Part shown: positions 35,892-45,748 of the stretch, one piece after another | Layout: each line of letters begins with the position of its first letter | Numbering within the stretch: the first letter of the stretch is position 1 | Assembly: GCF_004137795.1 (NCBI RefSeq) | Contig: NZ_NWTM01000001.1 | Location: 186,001-250,000 of the forward strand | DNA length: 64,000 nt | Reading direction: 5' to 3' | Source of the DNA: Pectobacterium zantedeschiae | GTDB lineage: Bacteria; Pseudomonadota; Gammaproteobacteria; Enterobacterales; Enterobacteriaceae | Notes under the pieces: model-generated | What the model was told of the DNA's origin: nothing | Seen by the model: the letters and a program-made list of their open reading frames with translations, nothing else | Database searches by the model: none | Position numbers and translations under genes: made by a program

Positions 35892-36011
35892 AAGCTCGAT
35901 CTCGAATTAACCATCTTGTGCCCCAGCACCATAAGTGCCTCATTTGGCGGGCTTGAACGGGTGATAAAGTGTAATGCTTCTTCTTGCGAGTATTCTTCAT
36001 TTTTCGCAATT

Positions 36012-36047
36012 TTAGTCAGAAATAAATGAGGTGTAATTTCTGACTAA
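36012..36047. promoter_or_regulatory. 12-bp perfect inverted repeat between ycjG and alaC
   Basis: TTAGTCAGAAAT (36012-36023) and ATTTCTGACTAA (36036-36047) are perfectly complementary with a 12-base spacer. They lie in the divergent region, 121 bases upstream of the epimerase start and 203 bases before alaC. The shape suits a dimeric repressor operator. Confidence 0.55.
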
Positions 36048-36249
36048 GAAAATTTATGAGCGGGTATCGACAGAGCGAATTATCTGAGATAGCTTGAATA
36101 GGCTCATTACACTTCAGGTCGCATGTACCTTTGTGGTTAACGAAAGCTATAGTCAGCTTTTGTGATTTGAATGATATTGAGTAGAGCGCTTTCTTACAGG
36201 CGCTGCGTCGCTCGGACGGTCCGGGCGCTCACGTTAATTTGAGGATGTT

Positions 36250-37491
36250 ATGGCTGATTCTATTTCTCCGCGCCGTTTTACGCGCATCGATCGTCTTCCC
36301 CCATATGTATTTAATATCACTGCTGAATTAAAAATGGCTGCGCGTCGTCGCGGCGAAGATATTATTGATTTCAGCATGGGTAATCCTGACGGCCCGACGC
36401 CTCCTCATATCGTGGAAAAACTCTGTACGGTTGCACAGCGTGAAGATACCCATGGTTATTCGACATCTCGAGGGATCCCGCGCTTACGCCGTGCGATCTC
36501 CCGTTGGTATGCCGATCGCTATGAGGTTGATATCGATCCTGAAAATGAAGCTATCGTCACAATTGGTTCCAAAGAAGGGCTAGCGCACTTGATGCTGGCA
36601 ACGTTGGATCATGGTGATACGGTGCTGGTGCCGAACCCTAGTTACCCGATTCATATTTATGGCGCGGTGATTGCTGGGGCGCAGGTGCGCTCTGTTCCGC
36701 TAGTGGAGGGCGTCGATTTCTTCAATGAGTTAGAGCGCGCTATCCGCGAGAGTATTCCGAAGCCGAAAATGATGATTCTCGGCTTCCCGTCGAACCCGAC
36801 GGCGCAGTGTGTCGAGCTGGATTTCTTTGAGCGCGTCGTTGAGTTGGCGAAACAGTACGGCGTGTTGGTCATCCATGATTTGGCCTATGCCGATATCGTT
36901 TATGATGGCTGGAAGGCTCCGTCGATCATGCAGGTTCCCGGCGCGAAGGACATCGCTGTGGAGTTCTTCACGCTATCGAAAAGCTACAATATGGCGGGCT
37001 GGCGCATTGGTTTTATGGTCGGAAATCCAGAGCTGGTAAACGCGCTGGCGCGGATTAAGAGCTATCATGATTACGGCACGTTTACGCCGTTGCAGGTTGC
37101 CGCAATTGCCGCCTTGGAAGGCGATCAGCAATGTGTGAAAGATATTGCCGAGCAGTATCGCCAGCGTCGTAACGTTTTGGTGCGTGGTCTGCATGAGGCG
37201 GGTTGGATGGTTGATGAACCGAAAGCCTCCATGTACGTCTGGGCGAAAATCCCAGATGCCTATGCGCATCTGGGGTCGCTTGAGTTCGCTAAGCGCTTGT
37301 TGTCTGAAGCGAAGGTTTGCGTCTCGCCTGGTATTGGCTTTGGCGATTATGGCGACACCCATGTTCGGTTTGCCTTAATCGAAAATCAGGATCGTATTCG
37401 GCAGGCGGTGCGTGGCATCAAGACGATGTTCCGCGCTGACGGTATCTTACCGACGACGAAATCCTTATCAGGAAAAGGCTCTGCTGCCTGA
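36250..37491 (+). CDS. alaC: Alanine transaminase AlaC
   Basis: The 413-residue class I aminotransferase has the PLP Lys in [15 protein letters not shown] (Lys about 244), [12 protein letters not shown] near the start, FPSNPTAQC and the C-terminal HVRFALIEN. The overall sequence is that of enterobacterial AlaC (formerly YfdZ), which makes alanine from pyruvate and glutamate. It starts with ATG after GAGGATGTT. It is divergent from the epimerase gene. Confidence 0.95.
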   Translation: MADSISPRRFTRIDRLPPYVFNITAELKMAARRRGEDIIDFSMGNPDGPTPPHIVEKLCTVAQREDTHGYSTSRGIPRLRRAISRWYADRYEVDIDPENEAIVTIGSKEGLAHLMLATLDHGDTVLVPNPSYPIHIYGAVIAGAQVRSVPLVEGVDFFNELERAIRESIPKPKMMILGFPSNPTAQCVELDFFERVVELAKQYGVLVIHDLAYADIVYDGWKAPSIMQVPGAKDIAVEFFTLSKSYNMAGWRIGFMVGNPELVNALARIKSYHDYGTFTPLQVAAIAALEGDQQCVKDIAEQYRQRRNVLVRGLHEAGWMVDEPKASMYVWAKIPDAYAHLGSLEFAKRLLSEAKVCVSPGIGFGDYGDTHVRFALIENQDRIRQAVRGIKTMFRADGILPTTKSLSGKGSAA

Positions 37492-37499
37492 TATTCCTG

Positions 37500-37523
37500 G
37501 CTCCCAGTCACCTGACTGGGAGC
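37500..37523 (+). terminator. 10-bp hairpin after alaC
   Basis: GCTCCCAGTC (37500-37509) and GACTGGGAGC (37514-37523) form a perfect stem with loop ACCT, 8 bases after the alaC stop. No T-run follows, so it may be Rho-assisted or protect the 3' end. Confidence 0.6.
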
Positions 37524-37599
37524 AACATAAACATGCCGTGACAGCGGCTTATCATTTGCTAGAATGCCTACCGTTAATCTCAATCAGGATGAGTTTGTC

Positions 37600-38013
37600 A
37601 TGTCGTTATCTCTGTCTAAATTTTCTGCGCTAACGCTGCTTTGCGTCACGTTGGCCGGGTGCCAACAAACAGGAACGTCTGCCCAAAAAGGAACGGTGGC
37701 GGGTCAGTCTTCTGCGGTAACGGTCTCTTCTAACGATCAACTGAACCAGCTGTCGTCGCTGGTTGCGGCCACCCGATATCTCAAATCGAAGTGTAACCGT
37801 AGCGATCTTCCCGATGATGCGACGATTGCCAATGTTGCGCTGGCTGTAGCGAAGCAAAGAGGCTGGAATATTGCAAACTATCAGGCTTTGCCACAGCGTA
37901 GCGAAAGCCTGTATCAAGGGTTATTAAAAGATAGCACGCCAAAAGAGACGCAGTGTTCGGAGTTTAACCGCACGCTGACGCCGTTTATTGATGCCATGCG
38001 TAGCCACGGCTAA
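37600..38013 (+). CDS. outS: OutS, type II secretion pilotin lipoprotein
   Basis: The 137-residue protein begins MSLSLSKFSALTLLCVTLAGC; the lipobox LAGC gives a lipidated Cys21, followed by Gln, so it should go to the outer membrane. The mature part matches GspS/OutS pilotins, with the two Cys in LKSKCNRSD and KETQCSEFN forming the expected disulphide. The pilotin carries the secretin OutD to the outer membrane. The ATG at 37600 is chosen over 37564 because the signal sequence starts there and AGGATGAG precedes it. It is convergent with outB, overlapping it by 4 bases. Confidence 0.93.
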   Translation: MSLSLSKFSALTLLCVTLAGCQQTGTSAQKGTVAGQSSAVTVSSNDQLNQLSSLVAATRYLKSKCNRSDLPDDATIANVALAVAKQRGWNIANYQALPQRSESLYQGLLKDSTPKETQCSEFNRTLTPFIDAMRSHG

Positions 38014-38585
38014 GGCACCGCGTTTTCACTTTCACTGTCGGCGGAACGTTCATTCTCGTTGAATTTTCCGCCCGGCCAATCCTCCAGCGCTTCCAGAATA
38101 AACACCTCGCCCTCTACGCTGAAAATGGTCATGTCTTGCTGGATTTGTTCTATCGTTAGCCCTTCCATCGGCGAGTCACCTTCACGGAATCGCATACCGT
38201 TGAGCGTGATGCTGCGCTTGGCTTCGTCCGACGTATAAACATGTGCGCTGTAGGTCAGTGGAGGAATCTCGCCATTGCTGACGGCAGGTAATGGCAGCCT
38301 GGTCTTCTTCTCTGGCGACGCTGGCGTCTCGACATGAGACTCTTCTTGATGAGGCGGTGCCGCTGCGGGCGCGGCTGGTGCTTGTCCTTCTGCCGCAGGC
38401 AAGGTGGCTGCGTGAACGGCCAAAGCGGTCGTCGGAGAAGTGGCTGGGCTCCCCCAGCGCTGATGGCTGAACCAGCCTAGCGCGATAAAAAGCAAAGCAT
38501 AAACAACCATCAGATAACCAGGCATCGGGTATCTGGCAAGTAGCGCTGGCTGTGGTTGTGTCGGTGCGTCCGGTGCGTTGTCCAC
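38010..38585 (-). CDS. outB: OutB, type II secretion accessory protein
   Basis: The 191-residue protein has one N-terminal membrane segment (about 24-41, YLMVVYALLFIALGWFSHQR), an Ala/Pro-rich periplasmic linker (about 45-95) and a C-terminal domain with SITLNGMRFREGDSP, typical of GspB/OutB. In Dickeya OutB contacts the secretin OutD and helps its assembly. It faces outS, sharing its last 4 bases with it, as in the Dickeya and Pectobacterium arrangement. Confidence 0.92.
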   Translation of the reverse strand: MDNAPDAPTQPQPALLARYPMPGYLMVVYALLFIALGWFSHQRWGSPATSPTTALAVHAATLPAAEGQAPAAPAAAPPHQEESHVETPASPEKKTRLPLPAVSNGEIPPLTYSAHVYTSDEAKRSITLNGMRFREGDSPMEGLTIEQIQQDMTIFSVEGEVFILEALEDWPGGKFNENERSADSESENAVP

Positions 38586-39105
38586 GCGCTAATCCTTAAT
38601 TATCTACTTAGGCCGTGTAGCACATCATAAACGAAAGTTGGGTGAGTAGGGTGATGCCACATGCCTTATTTTGCAAAAAATAGGAAGCACCAGAAAACGG
38701 TATCTCTCGGTTATGTGACAGTTACTCCATTTTGATTAAAAACTATTGTAATCATAATAATCACGGATGGAATCTTGATGCGGGTCGCAAAAAAAAAGTG
38801 CGGATTTGCTTTAATGAAATCACGTTTTACCATTGTAGGTATGGTGTTTCTTTTTGATGATTTGGTGATCAATAAACGTGGAGGAAGAATAATAATTTAA
38901 TTAGCCATCCTGGGTGTTAAATCGGCAGTATTATTATGTGGTTCTTTACTACAGGTATTGCGCTGCTTTTTTATCGATAAAGAAGTGCCAATCTGCCGCT
39001 AAATTACGAATAAAAGCAAATTTAAAGAGTGCGATTAATATCGCAGGGTTTTGTGCGGATTTATTTTTTTTCTATTTTAATTTTTTTAAAATACTGAGGG
39101 ATAAA
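38586..39105 (+). promoter_or_regulatory. Pectate lyase promoter region with a KdgR-like box
   Basis: This 520-base region between outB and the pectate lyase gene is AT-rich. AATGAAATCACGTTTTACC (38813-38831) fits the 8-3-8 layout of the KdgR box (AATGAAAC, 3 bases, GTTTCATT), with a well-matched left half and a weaker right half. KdgR represses pectinase genes until pectin breakdown products appear. A possible CRP half site TGTGA lies at 38714. The long leader before the ATG at 39106 has no other gene. Confidence 0.5.
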
Positions 39106-40674
39106 ATGTTTAAAACAGTTATTGGGACTGGTCGTTTACGTACCTGTGCGGTAGCTATTGCCCTTTCTGGGATGGTACTTTCCGGGTGCGACAACAGTCA
39201 GCAGCCAGTGGAAGAAGCGGCTCCGCCAGATTTACAGGTGAAAACGGCACCGTTTGGCTGGGCTGCGCAATATCAGAACACGGATGGTAAGTTTTACGCG
39301 ACGACGGGGGGCGAGGGAGCACATGCAAATAGTATTTATGTCGTGACCAGCCGCCAAGAATTAAAAGATGCGTTAAATAATATACGCAGCTCCCTTTATA
39401 TCGCAGGCGATGCCGATGCGGAGTTGAAGGCTAAATTAGAGCCAAAAGTTATCTATTGGCAAGGTACTATTCGCGGCGATGATTTAGGTAATGGACGCTA
39501 TGCGGATGCCGAATACTATAAAACCAAACCGAATAAAACAACGTTCGACTTTGATTTATATGTCAAAGCTTTCGATCAGGATTATATGGCGCAATTGAAA
39601 GCCACAGTGGATGCTGGTGGAACGGATGCAGCGGCGGCCAGTGCAGAGCTTAGTCTGTTGAAAAAGCAGAATGGTCAGCGTTCGCAGTATGCCAATAACC
39701 AGAAAGCACAGATTCAATTTCAGGTTCCGCCGAATACCACACTTTTAGGTGTCGGTAGCGACGCGAAACTGGTGGAGGGTTATTTATCCCTCAATACGTT
39801 AAGCCAAACGTTCGGTAAAACGGACAACAGCAACATCATTATCCGTAATATTACATTTCAGGCACCGCGTGACTTTGCGCCTGCCTGGGATGCAGGCGAT
39901 GGTGATAAAGGCAACTGGAATGCGCGTTATGATTCTGTATCGATTAATGCCAGTAAAAATGTCTGGGTTGACCATTGCACTTTTACGGATGGTGAATATC
40001 CCGATCATTTAGAGCCCGTGCTGTTCGGTAAGCATATCCAACGCCACGATGGCCTGCTGGATATAGAAGATGGCGCTGATTACCTGACAATTTCCTACAA
40101 CATTTTTGCTCAGCATGACAAAACGGTATTAATCGGTTCAGGAGATGGTGATAAAGGGGAATATCGGATCACTTTTGAAGGCAATTTGTGGGACAACAGC
40201 GTGCAGCGTTCGCCGCGGGTACGCTTTGGTCAGGTGCATTTGCTTAATAACTATCACCGTGGTGCAACGGATACAAACTATCCCATTCTGTATGCCATTG
40301 GGATGGGTTTTGATTCATCGATTCTTTCCGAAAGTAACGTGTTTAATTTCCAAGGTGGCAGTGCGGATGAAAAACTGATTGTCGGTGCCTACAAGGGAAG
40401 TAAATTTAAAGACAATGGCTCCTGGTTCAATGGAAATCCAGCAAGCAATCTGAATCAAATCGCATTAGATAAATGTAATGCCCTGCAAGAAACCGAAAAA
40501 GCGGCTGCTACAAGTTCTGGGAAAGCTGTACCAGCATGGGCGCTGGAGACCTGTACCAATGAATTGGAATGGAGCCCGCCTTATGTGTATAGCGTTGGAA
40601 AATCCATCGCCGTTGTTGAGAAATATGTTCTGGAAAATGCTGGATCTGGAAAACTGGATATTTCTCTCCCGTAG
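39106..40674 (+). CDS. Pectate lyase, polysaccharide lyase family 1, lipoprotein type
   Basis: The 522-residue protein is a family 1 pectate lyase: ISINASKNVWVDHCTF-like, the Ca-site region around DGLLDIEDGADYLTIS and the catalytic RSPRVRFG (Arg about 369-374). It cleaves polygalacturonate by beta-elimination. The first 28 residues end in a lipobox VLSGC, so Cys28 should be lipidated. The next residues are Asp-Asn-Ser, the same as in Klebsiella pullulanase, a type II secreted lipoprotein; Asp at +2 keeps a lipoprotein from the Lol pathway. It is therefore probably an Out substrate shown at the surface. The ATG at 39106 has TGAGGG upstream; the frame runs on from 38914. Confidence 0.9.
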   Translation: MFKTVIGTGRLRTCAVAIALSGMVLSGCDNSQQPVEEAAPPDLQVKTAPFGWAAQYQNTDGKFYATTGGEGAHANSIYVVTSRQELKDALNNIRSSLYIAGDADAELKAKLEPKVIYWQGTIRGDDLGNGRYADAEYYKTKPNKTTFDFDLYVKAFDQDYMAQLKATVDAGGTDAAAASAELSLLKKQNGQRSQYANNQKAQIQFQVPPNTTLLGVGSDAKLVEGYLSLNTLSQTFGKTDNSNIIIRNITFQAPRDFAPAWDAGDGDKGNWNARYDSVSINASKNVWVDHCTFTDGEYPDHLEPVLFGKHIQRHDGLLDIEDGADYLTISYNIFAQHDKTVLIGSGDGDKGEYRITFEGNLWDNSVQRSPRVRFGQVHLLNNYHRGATDTNYPILYAIGMGFDSSILSESNVFNFQGGSADEKLIVGAYKGSKFKDNGSWFNGNPASNLNQIALDKCNALQETEKAAATSSGKAVPAWALETCTNELEWSPPYVYSVGKSIAVVEKYVLENAGSGKLDISLP

Positions 40675-40743
40675 TTATCGTTATTAACGCATTATTTTTA
40701 TTGAAATAGTTATCTGTAATCTCTCTGCCTAATATTAATCATT

Positions 40744-40767
40744 CTGCGGTAATGACTCTCACCGCAG
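40744..40767 (+). terminator. Hairpin between pectate lyase and pehX
   Basis: CTGCGGT (40744-40750) and ACCGCAG (40761-40767) form a 7-bp stem about 70 bases after the pectate lyase stop. With no T-run, it may be a partial terminator or the end of the pel message. Confidence 0.45.
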
Positions 40768-40813
40768 GGTGAGACATATAGGGAAAAATAATAGTAAAAA
40801 TACAGGAAATACT

Positions 40814-42793
40814 ATGAATTATTTTTTACCCCGTACTCGTCTTACGCTCTGTGCAACCGTCGTTCTGAGCAGCTTGATTGCTGGATGCAGTGATAGCGAC
40901 TCAGCACCAGATGTCGGCGTCGATCGTTCCGCCGCGCCGCAGAATCTTAAAGTCCCGACGCTGGCCTATGATGACAGCAGCGTGGTACTGGCCTGGGAAA
41001 AACCGACTAAACCTGCCGCAGGCATTAAAGATTATCGTGTCTATATGAATGGAACCTTACTGGGCGGGACGATAGATAATCAAAACACCCATTCGCCAGC
41101 CAAGCCTTATATCGATAACTTCTATAACTCGATTGATACCACCAACTGGCACGTCCGCGTCAGCTTCCATAATTTCAAGGTGGCTAACCTGTCGCCGGAA
41201 ACTGAGTACCGTTTCACGGTGCGCGCGCTTTATGACGACGGCAAAGAATCCGTTGATAGTGAAGCCGTCGTGCAGAAAACGACGGCCACACCAGCTTCAC
41301 TGAATGTGACTAACTACGGCGCGAAAGGGGATGGGGTTGCAAACGATACGGTGGCGATTCAGAAGGCGATTGATGACTGTACGCCAGCCGCGTATCCGAA
41401 AGGATGTAAAGTTGTGGTTGAAGGTGGGACGTTTAAAACCGGAGCGCTGTTCTTGCATAGCGATATGACGTTGGAAGTCGCGAAAGGCGCTACGTTGCTG
41501 GGGTCGGCAAATGGTGACGATTATCCACTTGCTCGTGGCTACTATCTCTATCCCTACAGCTTACCTAAATTGCCGAAGCGTCCACCTTCACTGATTAACG
41601 TACTGGAAGCGGACGATCAGGGCAGCAGCCATGCTGGCACCTTTAAAAATATTCGTATCGTCGGGCAGGACACGATTGATGGCAACGGCTGGACTCGTGG
41701 TATTAAAGCCGGTGATGCAAACATTACTGAAATTGATGAATTAAATAACAACTTACCTCTCTATCGCGCGAGCAAATCCACCAATGTCAGCAGTGACGGT
41801 ATTCTGGCAAAAGACCAAACGGCAAAAGCCGTTGCTGAAGGAATGCTATTGGATGACGCGTATAAAAACCGGCGCTCCAGCCTGATGACGTTGCGCGGTG
41901 TGAGCAATATGTATTTGGAAGGGCTGACAATTCTGAACCCGGCATATCACGGTGTGATGGTGCTGGAATCTGAAAATGTAGTGATGAATGCGTTGGTTCA
42001 CACAACGTATGATGCCAACAACGCGGATGGCATTGAATTCGGAAATAGCCAGAACGTTATGGTATTTAATAACTTTTTTGATACAGGTGATGACAGCGTA
42101 AACTTTGCCGCGGGATATGGTGCCGAAGTGGCGACGCTGGGGCAAAAGGCGCAGAGCGGCGCCTGGATCTTCAATAACTACTTCCGTCGTGGTCATGGTG
42201 CGGTAGTCACGGGTAGCCATACTGGCGCCTGGATTGAAAAAATTGTTGCTGAAGATAACGTAATGAATAAGACGGATGTTGGCTTGCGCATGAAGAGCCG
42301 GCCTTATTATGGTGGCGGCTCACGTGACGTGGTATTCCGTAATAACGCGATGCGTGATATTGTCAACGAGCCGTTCGTGTTCACTATCAAATATAAAGCG
42401 GACGTGAACGATACCCAGCCAGCGGCAGAACCCGCACAGTTCCGTGATGTGACCGTTTCTAACGTCACGGTTGATGGTTCACCGAAGAAAAACAGCATCA
42501 TGGTCGACGGGATGACCGTGGCTGAAATGGCTGATGCGTATAAGTTCTCTTTTGGACGTGATGCTTATCACCAAGGCTTGCATTTTGAGAATGTAAAATT
42601 CAAAAATGTAAAAGCTACGGACATCACCTTCCTGAAGAACAGTGAATTTAAAAATGTCATTTTTGAGAATGTACCGGGAGCCTGGAATTTCGGTCATATT
42701 GAAAATATCAGGCTCGAAGACCGTGTAAACAATGATGCCGCGCTGACGACCAGCGGTGATGAAACCATCACCCGGGAAGCTGCAACGGAATAA
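40814..42793 (+). CDS. pehX: Exo-poly-alpha-D-galacturonosidase PehX, lipoprotein type
   Basis: This 659-residue glycoside hydrolase family 28 enzyme has an N-terminal fibronectin III domain (about 40-135) and a beta-helix. The GH28 motifs are NADGIEFG (about 402), GDDSVNF (about 426), GHGAVVTGS (about 460) and RMKSRP (about 493). It removes digalacturonate from chain ends of polygalacturonate. The start MNYFLPRTRL leads to lipobox LIAGC, so Cys25 should be lipidated, followed by Ser-Asp. The ATG at 40814 has ACAGGA upstream. It lies directly before outC, and the product is probably carried by Out. Confidence 0.93.
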   Translation: MNYFLPRTRLTLCATVVLSSLIAGCSDSDSAPDVGVDRSAAPQNLKVPTLAYDDSSVVLAWEKPTKPAAGIKDYRVYMNGTLLGGTIDNQNTHSPAKPYIDNFYNSIDTTNWHVRVSFHNFKVANLSPETEYRFTVRALYDDGKESVDSEAVVQKTTATPASLNVTNYGAKGDGVANDTVAIQKAIDDCTPAAYPKGCKVVVEGGTFKTGALFLHSDMTLEVAKGATLLGSANGDDYPLARGYYLYPYSLPKLPKRPPSLINVLEADDQGSSHAGTFKNIRIVGQDTIDGNGWTRGIKAGDANITEIDELNNNLPLYRASKSTNVSSDGILAKDQTAKAVAEGMLLDDAYKNRRSSLMTLRGVSNMYLEGLTILNPAYHGVMVLESENVVMNALVHTTYDANNADGIEFGNSQNVMVFNNFFDTGDDSVNFAAGYGAEVATLGQKAQSGAWIFNNYFRRGHGAVVTGSHTGAWIEKIVAEDNVMNKTDVGLRMKSRPYYGGGSRDVVFRNNAMRDIVNEPFVFTIKYKADVNDTQPAAEPAQFRDVTVSNVTVDGSPKKNSIMVDGMTVAEMADAYKFSFGRDAYHQGLHFENVKFKNVKATDITFLKNSEFKNVIFENVPGAWNFGHIENIRLEDRVNNDAALTTSGDETITREAATE

Positions 42794-42801
42794 GGCATTT
42801 T

Positions 42802-42823
42802 CTCCACGCCCTTGGGCGTGGAG
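42802..42823 (+). terminator. 10-bp perfect hairpin between pehX and outC
   Basis: CTCCACGCCC (42802-42811) and GGGCGTGGAG (42814-42823) form a very stable stem 21 bases before outC. The following AGTATTATGG is not a T-run. It may attenuate read-through from pehX or stabilise the pehX message. Confidence 0.6.
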
Positions 42824-42843
42824 AGTATTATGGATGATTATCT

Positions 42844-43707
42844 ATGGCACGACTGCAAGCTTTCAAAGAACCGTCTTTTAATTCGTTGGTCGCCACTTTT
42901 CGCTCGCTGCCAGCCCCTCTGATTCGACGTATCGTATTGGGGCTGATTTTGCTGCTGATTTGTCAGCAGTTGGCCGTGCTGACCTGGCGTTTTATCCTAC
43001 CTGAAGACTCGCGCATTGTTGGCGTGTCGGTCACGCCTGCTCAAGCGAAAGAAAAACCCGCAACGCCGGGTGATTTTACTCTGTTCGGCCATGCTCCCGA
43101 TGCGGATGCCTCTGCCGTTAACGACGCCGCGTTATCCGGTAACATTCCACTGTCATCATTAAATATTAGTCTGACTGGGGTGCTGGCGAGTGAAGACGCC
43201 AAACGTTCGATTGCCATTATCGCTAAAGATAGTCAGCAATATAGCCGCAACGTCGGCGATGCGGTGCCAGGCTATGAAGCCAAAATTGTGACTATCTCTG
43301 CCGATCGTGTCGTGCTCCAGTATCAAGGGCGCTATGAGGCGCTCCATTTGTATCAGGAAGAAAACACCGCCGATGCACCGCCGTCTTCTGGTGCCTTTAA
43401 TCAGGTGAAAGACAAGATACAAAAAGATCCCTTCACGGCGCAGGATTACCTCACCATTTCTCCCGTCACGGAAGAAGACGTACTGAAAGGATATCAGTTA
43501 AACCCCGGCAAAAATCCCGATCTTTTTTACCGCGCAGGCTTGCAGGACAACGATCTCGCCGTGTCATTAAACGGTATGGATTTGCGCGATGCGACTCAGG
43601 CACAGCAGGCGATGGCGCAACTGGCAGGGATGAGCAAATTTAATTTGACCGTCGAGCGTGATGGTCAACAGCAAGATATATATCTGGCATTGGATGGAGA
43701 CCACTAA
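42844..43707 (+). CDS. outC: OutC, type II secretion inner-membrane linker
   Basis: The 287-residue bitopic protein has a cytoplasmic start, one membrane segment (about 31-49), a periplasmic HR domain (LNISLTGVLASEDAKRSIAI around 100-120) and a C-terminal PDZ domain (about 190-285). OutC links the inner-membrane platform to the secretin OutD and takes part in substrate selection. Only 50 bases separate it from pehX, so the promoter may lie within or before pehX. Its end overlaps the likely outD start. Confidence 0.96.
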   Translation: MARLQAFKEPSFNSLVATFRSLPAPLIRRIVLGLILLLICQQLAVLTWRFILPEDSRIVGVSVTPAQAKEKPATPGDFTLFGHAPDADASAVNDAALSGNIPLSSLNISLTGVLASEDAKRSIAIIAKDSQQYSRNVGDAVPGYEAKIVTISADRVVLQYQGRYEALHLYQEENTADAPPSSGAFNQVKDKIQKDPFTAQDYLTISPVTEEDVLKGYQLNPGKNPDLFYRAGLQDNDLAVSLNGMDLRDATQAQQAMAQLAGMSKFNLTVERDGQQQDIYLALDGDH

Positions 43708-45748
43708 TTTGTTTAGCAAGGGACAGGGATTTTTTAAGCGTCAGGTTTTTTCGCAATATGAAAACCAATGGCTTAGTCGTGTACGCCGCAAAAGCATGTT
43801 ATTGCTCGGCGGGAGTGTTCTGCTGATGGCATCATCATTGGCGTGGAGCGCTGAATTCTCCGCCAGTTTTAAGGGCACGGATATTCAGGAGTTTATCAAT
43901 ACCGTCAGTAAGAACCTGAATAAGACAGTGATTATCGATCCATCGGTCAGCGGAACGATTACCGTACGTAGCTATGACATGATGAATGAAGAGCAATATT
44001 ATCAGTTCTTCCTGAGCGTGTTGGATGTCTATGGGTTCACCGTTATCCCGATGGATAACAATGTCTTGAAAATTATTCGCTCTAAGGATGCGAAATCAAC
44101 GTCTATGCCGTTGGCAAGCGATGAGCAGCCGGGGATCGGCGATGAAGTCGTTACGCGCGTCGTGCCAGTCAACAACGTAGCGGCTCGTGATTTGGCACCG
44201 CTGTTGCGCCAGTTGAACGACAATGCGGGTGCCGGGAGTGTGGTGCATTACGAACCGTCGAATGTGTTGTTGATGACCGGCCGTGCGGGTGTGATCAAGC
44301 GGCTGATGACGATTGTCGAGCGGGTTGATCAGACGGGCGATCGGAATGTAGTTAGCGTACCGCTGTCTTACGCTTCCTCGACGGAAGTGGTGAAGATGGT
44401 GAATGAGCTAAACAAGATGGATGAAAAATCCGCCTTGCCGGGCATGCTAACCGCCAATGTAGTCGCGGATGAACGCACAAACTCGGTGCTGGTACGTGGA
44501 GAACCAAATTCACGCCAGCGCGTTATCGATATGATCAAGCAGCTCGACCGCCAGCAGGCGGTACAGGGCAATACCAAAGTCATCTATCTCAAATATGCCA
44601 AAGCTGCCGATCTGGTCGAGGTGCTCACGGGGGTTGGTGACAGCATCCAAACCGATCAACAAAATGCGCTGCCTGCGCTGCGCAAAGATATTTCGATTAA
44701 GGCACACGAACAAACTAACTCGCTGATTGTGAATGCGGCTCCTGACATCATGCGCGATCTGGAACAGGTGATTGCACAACTGGATATCCGTCGTCCGCAG
44801 GTATTAGTCGAAGCAATCATTGCGGAAGTGCAAGATGCCGACGGGATGAACCTCGGCGTACAATGGGCCAATAAGAATGCCGGGGTGACGCAGTTCACCA
44901 ATACGGGATTACCGATCACAACAATGATGGCGGGAGCGGACCAGTTTAAACGTGATGGAACGCTTGGTACGGCCGCGACGACTGCACTTGGCAGCTTCAA
45001 CGGGATTGCCGCAGGTTTCTATCAGGGCAACTGGGGCATGCTGATGACTGCGCTGTCTAGCAACAGCAAGAACGATATTCTGGCAACGCCTAGTATTGTG
45101 ACGCTGGACAATATGGAAGCGACCTTTAACGTCGGTCAGGAAGTGCCGGTATTGGCGGGTTCACAAACGACATCCGGTGATAACGTTTTCCAAACGGTGG
45201 AGCGTAAAACGGTTGGTATCAAACTGAAGGTGAAACCTCAAATCAACGAAGGCGACTCCGTTCTGCTGGAAATCGAACAGGAAGTCTCCAGCGTGGCTGA
45301 TGCTGCCTCCAGCAGCAGTACCAACCTTGGGGCAACATTCAATACGCGTACCGTTAATAACGCGGTGCTGGTCAGCAGCGGCGAAACTGTGGTGGTGGGT
45401 GGTTTGCTGGATAAAAGTACGAATGAATCCGCCAGTAAAGTCCCCCTGTTGGGCGATATTCCCGTTCTGGGGTACTTGTTCCGCTCCAACAGTCAGGAAA
45501 CGAAAAAGCGTAACCTGATGCTGTTTATCCGTCCTTCTATTATCCGCGATCGCAGCCAATATCAGAGCGCCTCTGCCAGTAAGTATCACTCGTTCAGTGC
45601 TGAAGAAGACAAACAGCGGGACATGAGTCGCGGTGAAGGGGGGCTTTTGAGTAACGATTTGCTGCGTCTGCCGGAGGGCGGAAATGCCTATACGTTCCGT
45701 CAGGTTCAGTCCTCTATTGTGGCGTTCTACCCGGCGGGCGGGAAATGA
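43694..45748 (+). CDS. outD: OutD, type II secretion secretin
   Basis: The secretin of about 684 residues has a long basic N-terminus and signal segment ([19 protein letters not shown]), N0-N3 domains, and a C-terminal secretin domain with [24 protein letters not shown] and [11 protein letters not shown]. The C-terminal S domain (about 620-684) should bind OutS. The start is uncertain: ATG at 43694 overlaps outC, but TTG at 43709 has a well-placed GGAG 9 bases before it. Its last 4 bases overlap outE. Confidence 0.96.
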   Translation: METTNLFSKGQGFFKRQVFSQYENQWLSRVRRKSMLLLGGSVLLMASSLAWSAEFSASFKGTDIQEFINTVSKNLNKTVIIDPSVSGTITVRSYDMMNEEQYYQFFLSVLDVYGFTVIPMDNNVLKIIRSKDAKSTSMPLASDEQPGIGDEVVTRVVPVNNVAARDLAPLLRQLNDNAGAGSVVHYEPSNVLLMTGRAGVIKRLMTIVERVDQTGDRNVVSVPLSYASSTEVVKMVNELNKMDEKSALPGMLTANVVADERTNSVLVRGEPNSRQRVIDMIKQLDRQQAVQGNTKVIYLKYAKAADLVEVLTGVGDSIQTDQQNALPALRKDISIKAHEQTNSLIVNAAPDIMRDLEQVIAQLDIRRPQVLVEAIIAEVQDADGMNLGVQWANKNAGVTQFTNTGLPITTMMAGADQFKRDGTLGTAATTALGSFNGIAAGFYQGNWGMLMTALSSNSKNDILATPSIVTLDNMEATFNVGQEVPVLAGSQTTSGDNVFQTVERKTVGIKLKVKPQINEGDSVLLEIEQEVSSVADAASSSSTNLGATFNTRTVNNAVLVSSGETVVVGGLLDKSTNESASKVPLLGDIPVLGYLFRSNSQETKKRNLMLFIRPSIIRDRSQYQSASASKYHSFSAEEDKQRDMSRGEGGLLSNDLLRLPEGGNAYTFRQVQSSIVAFYPAGGK

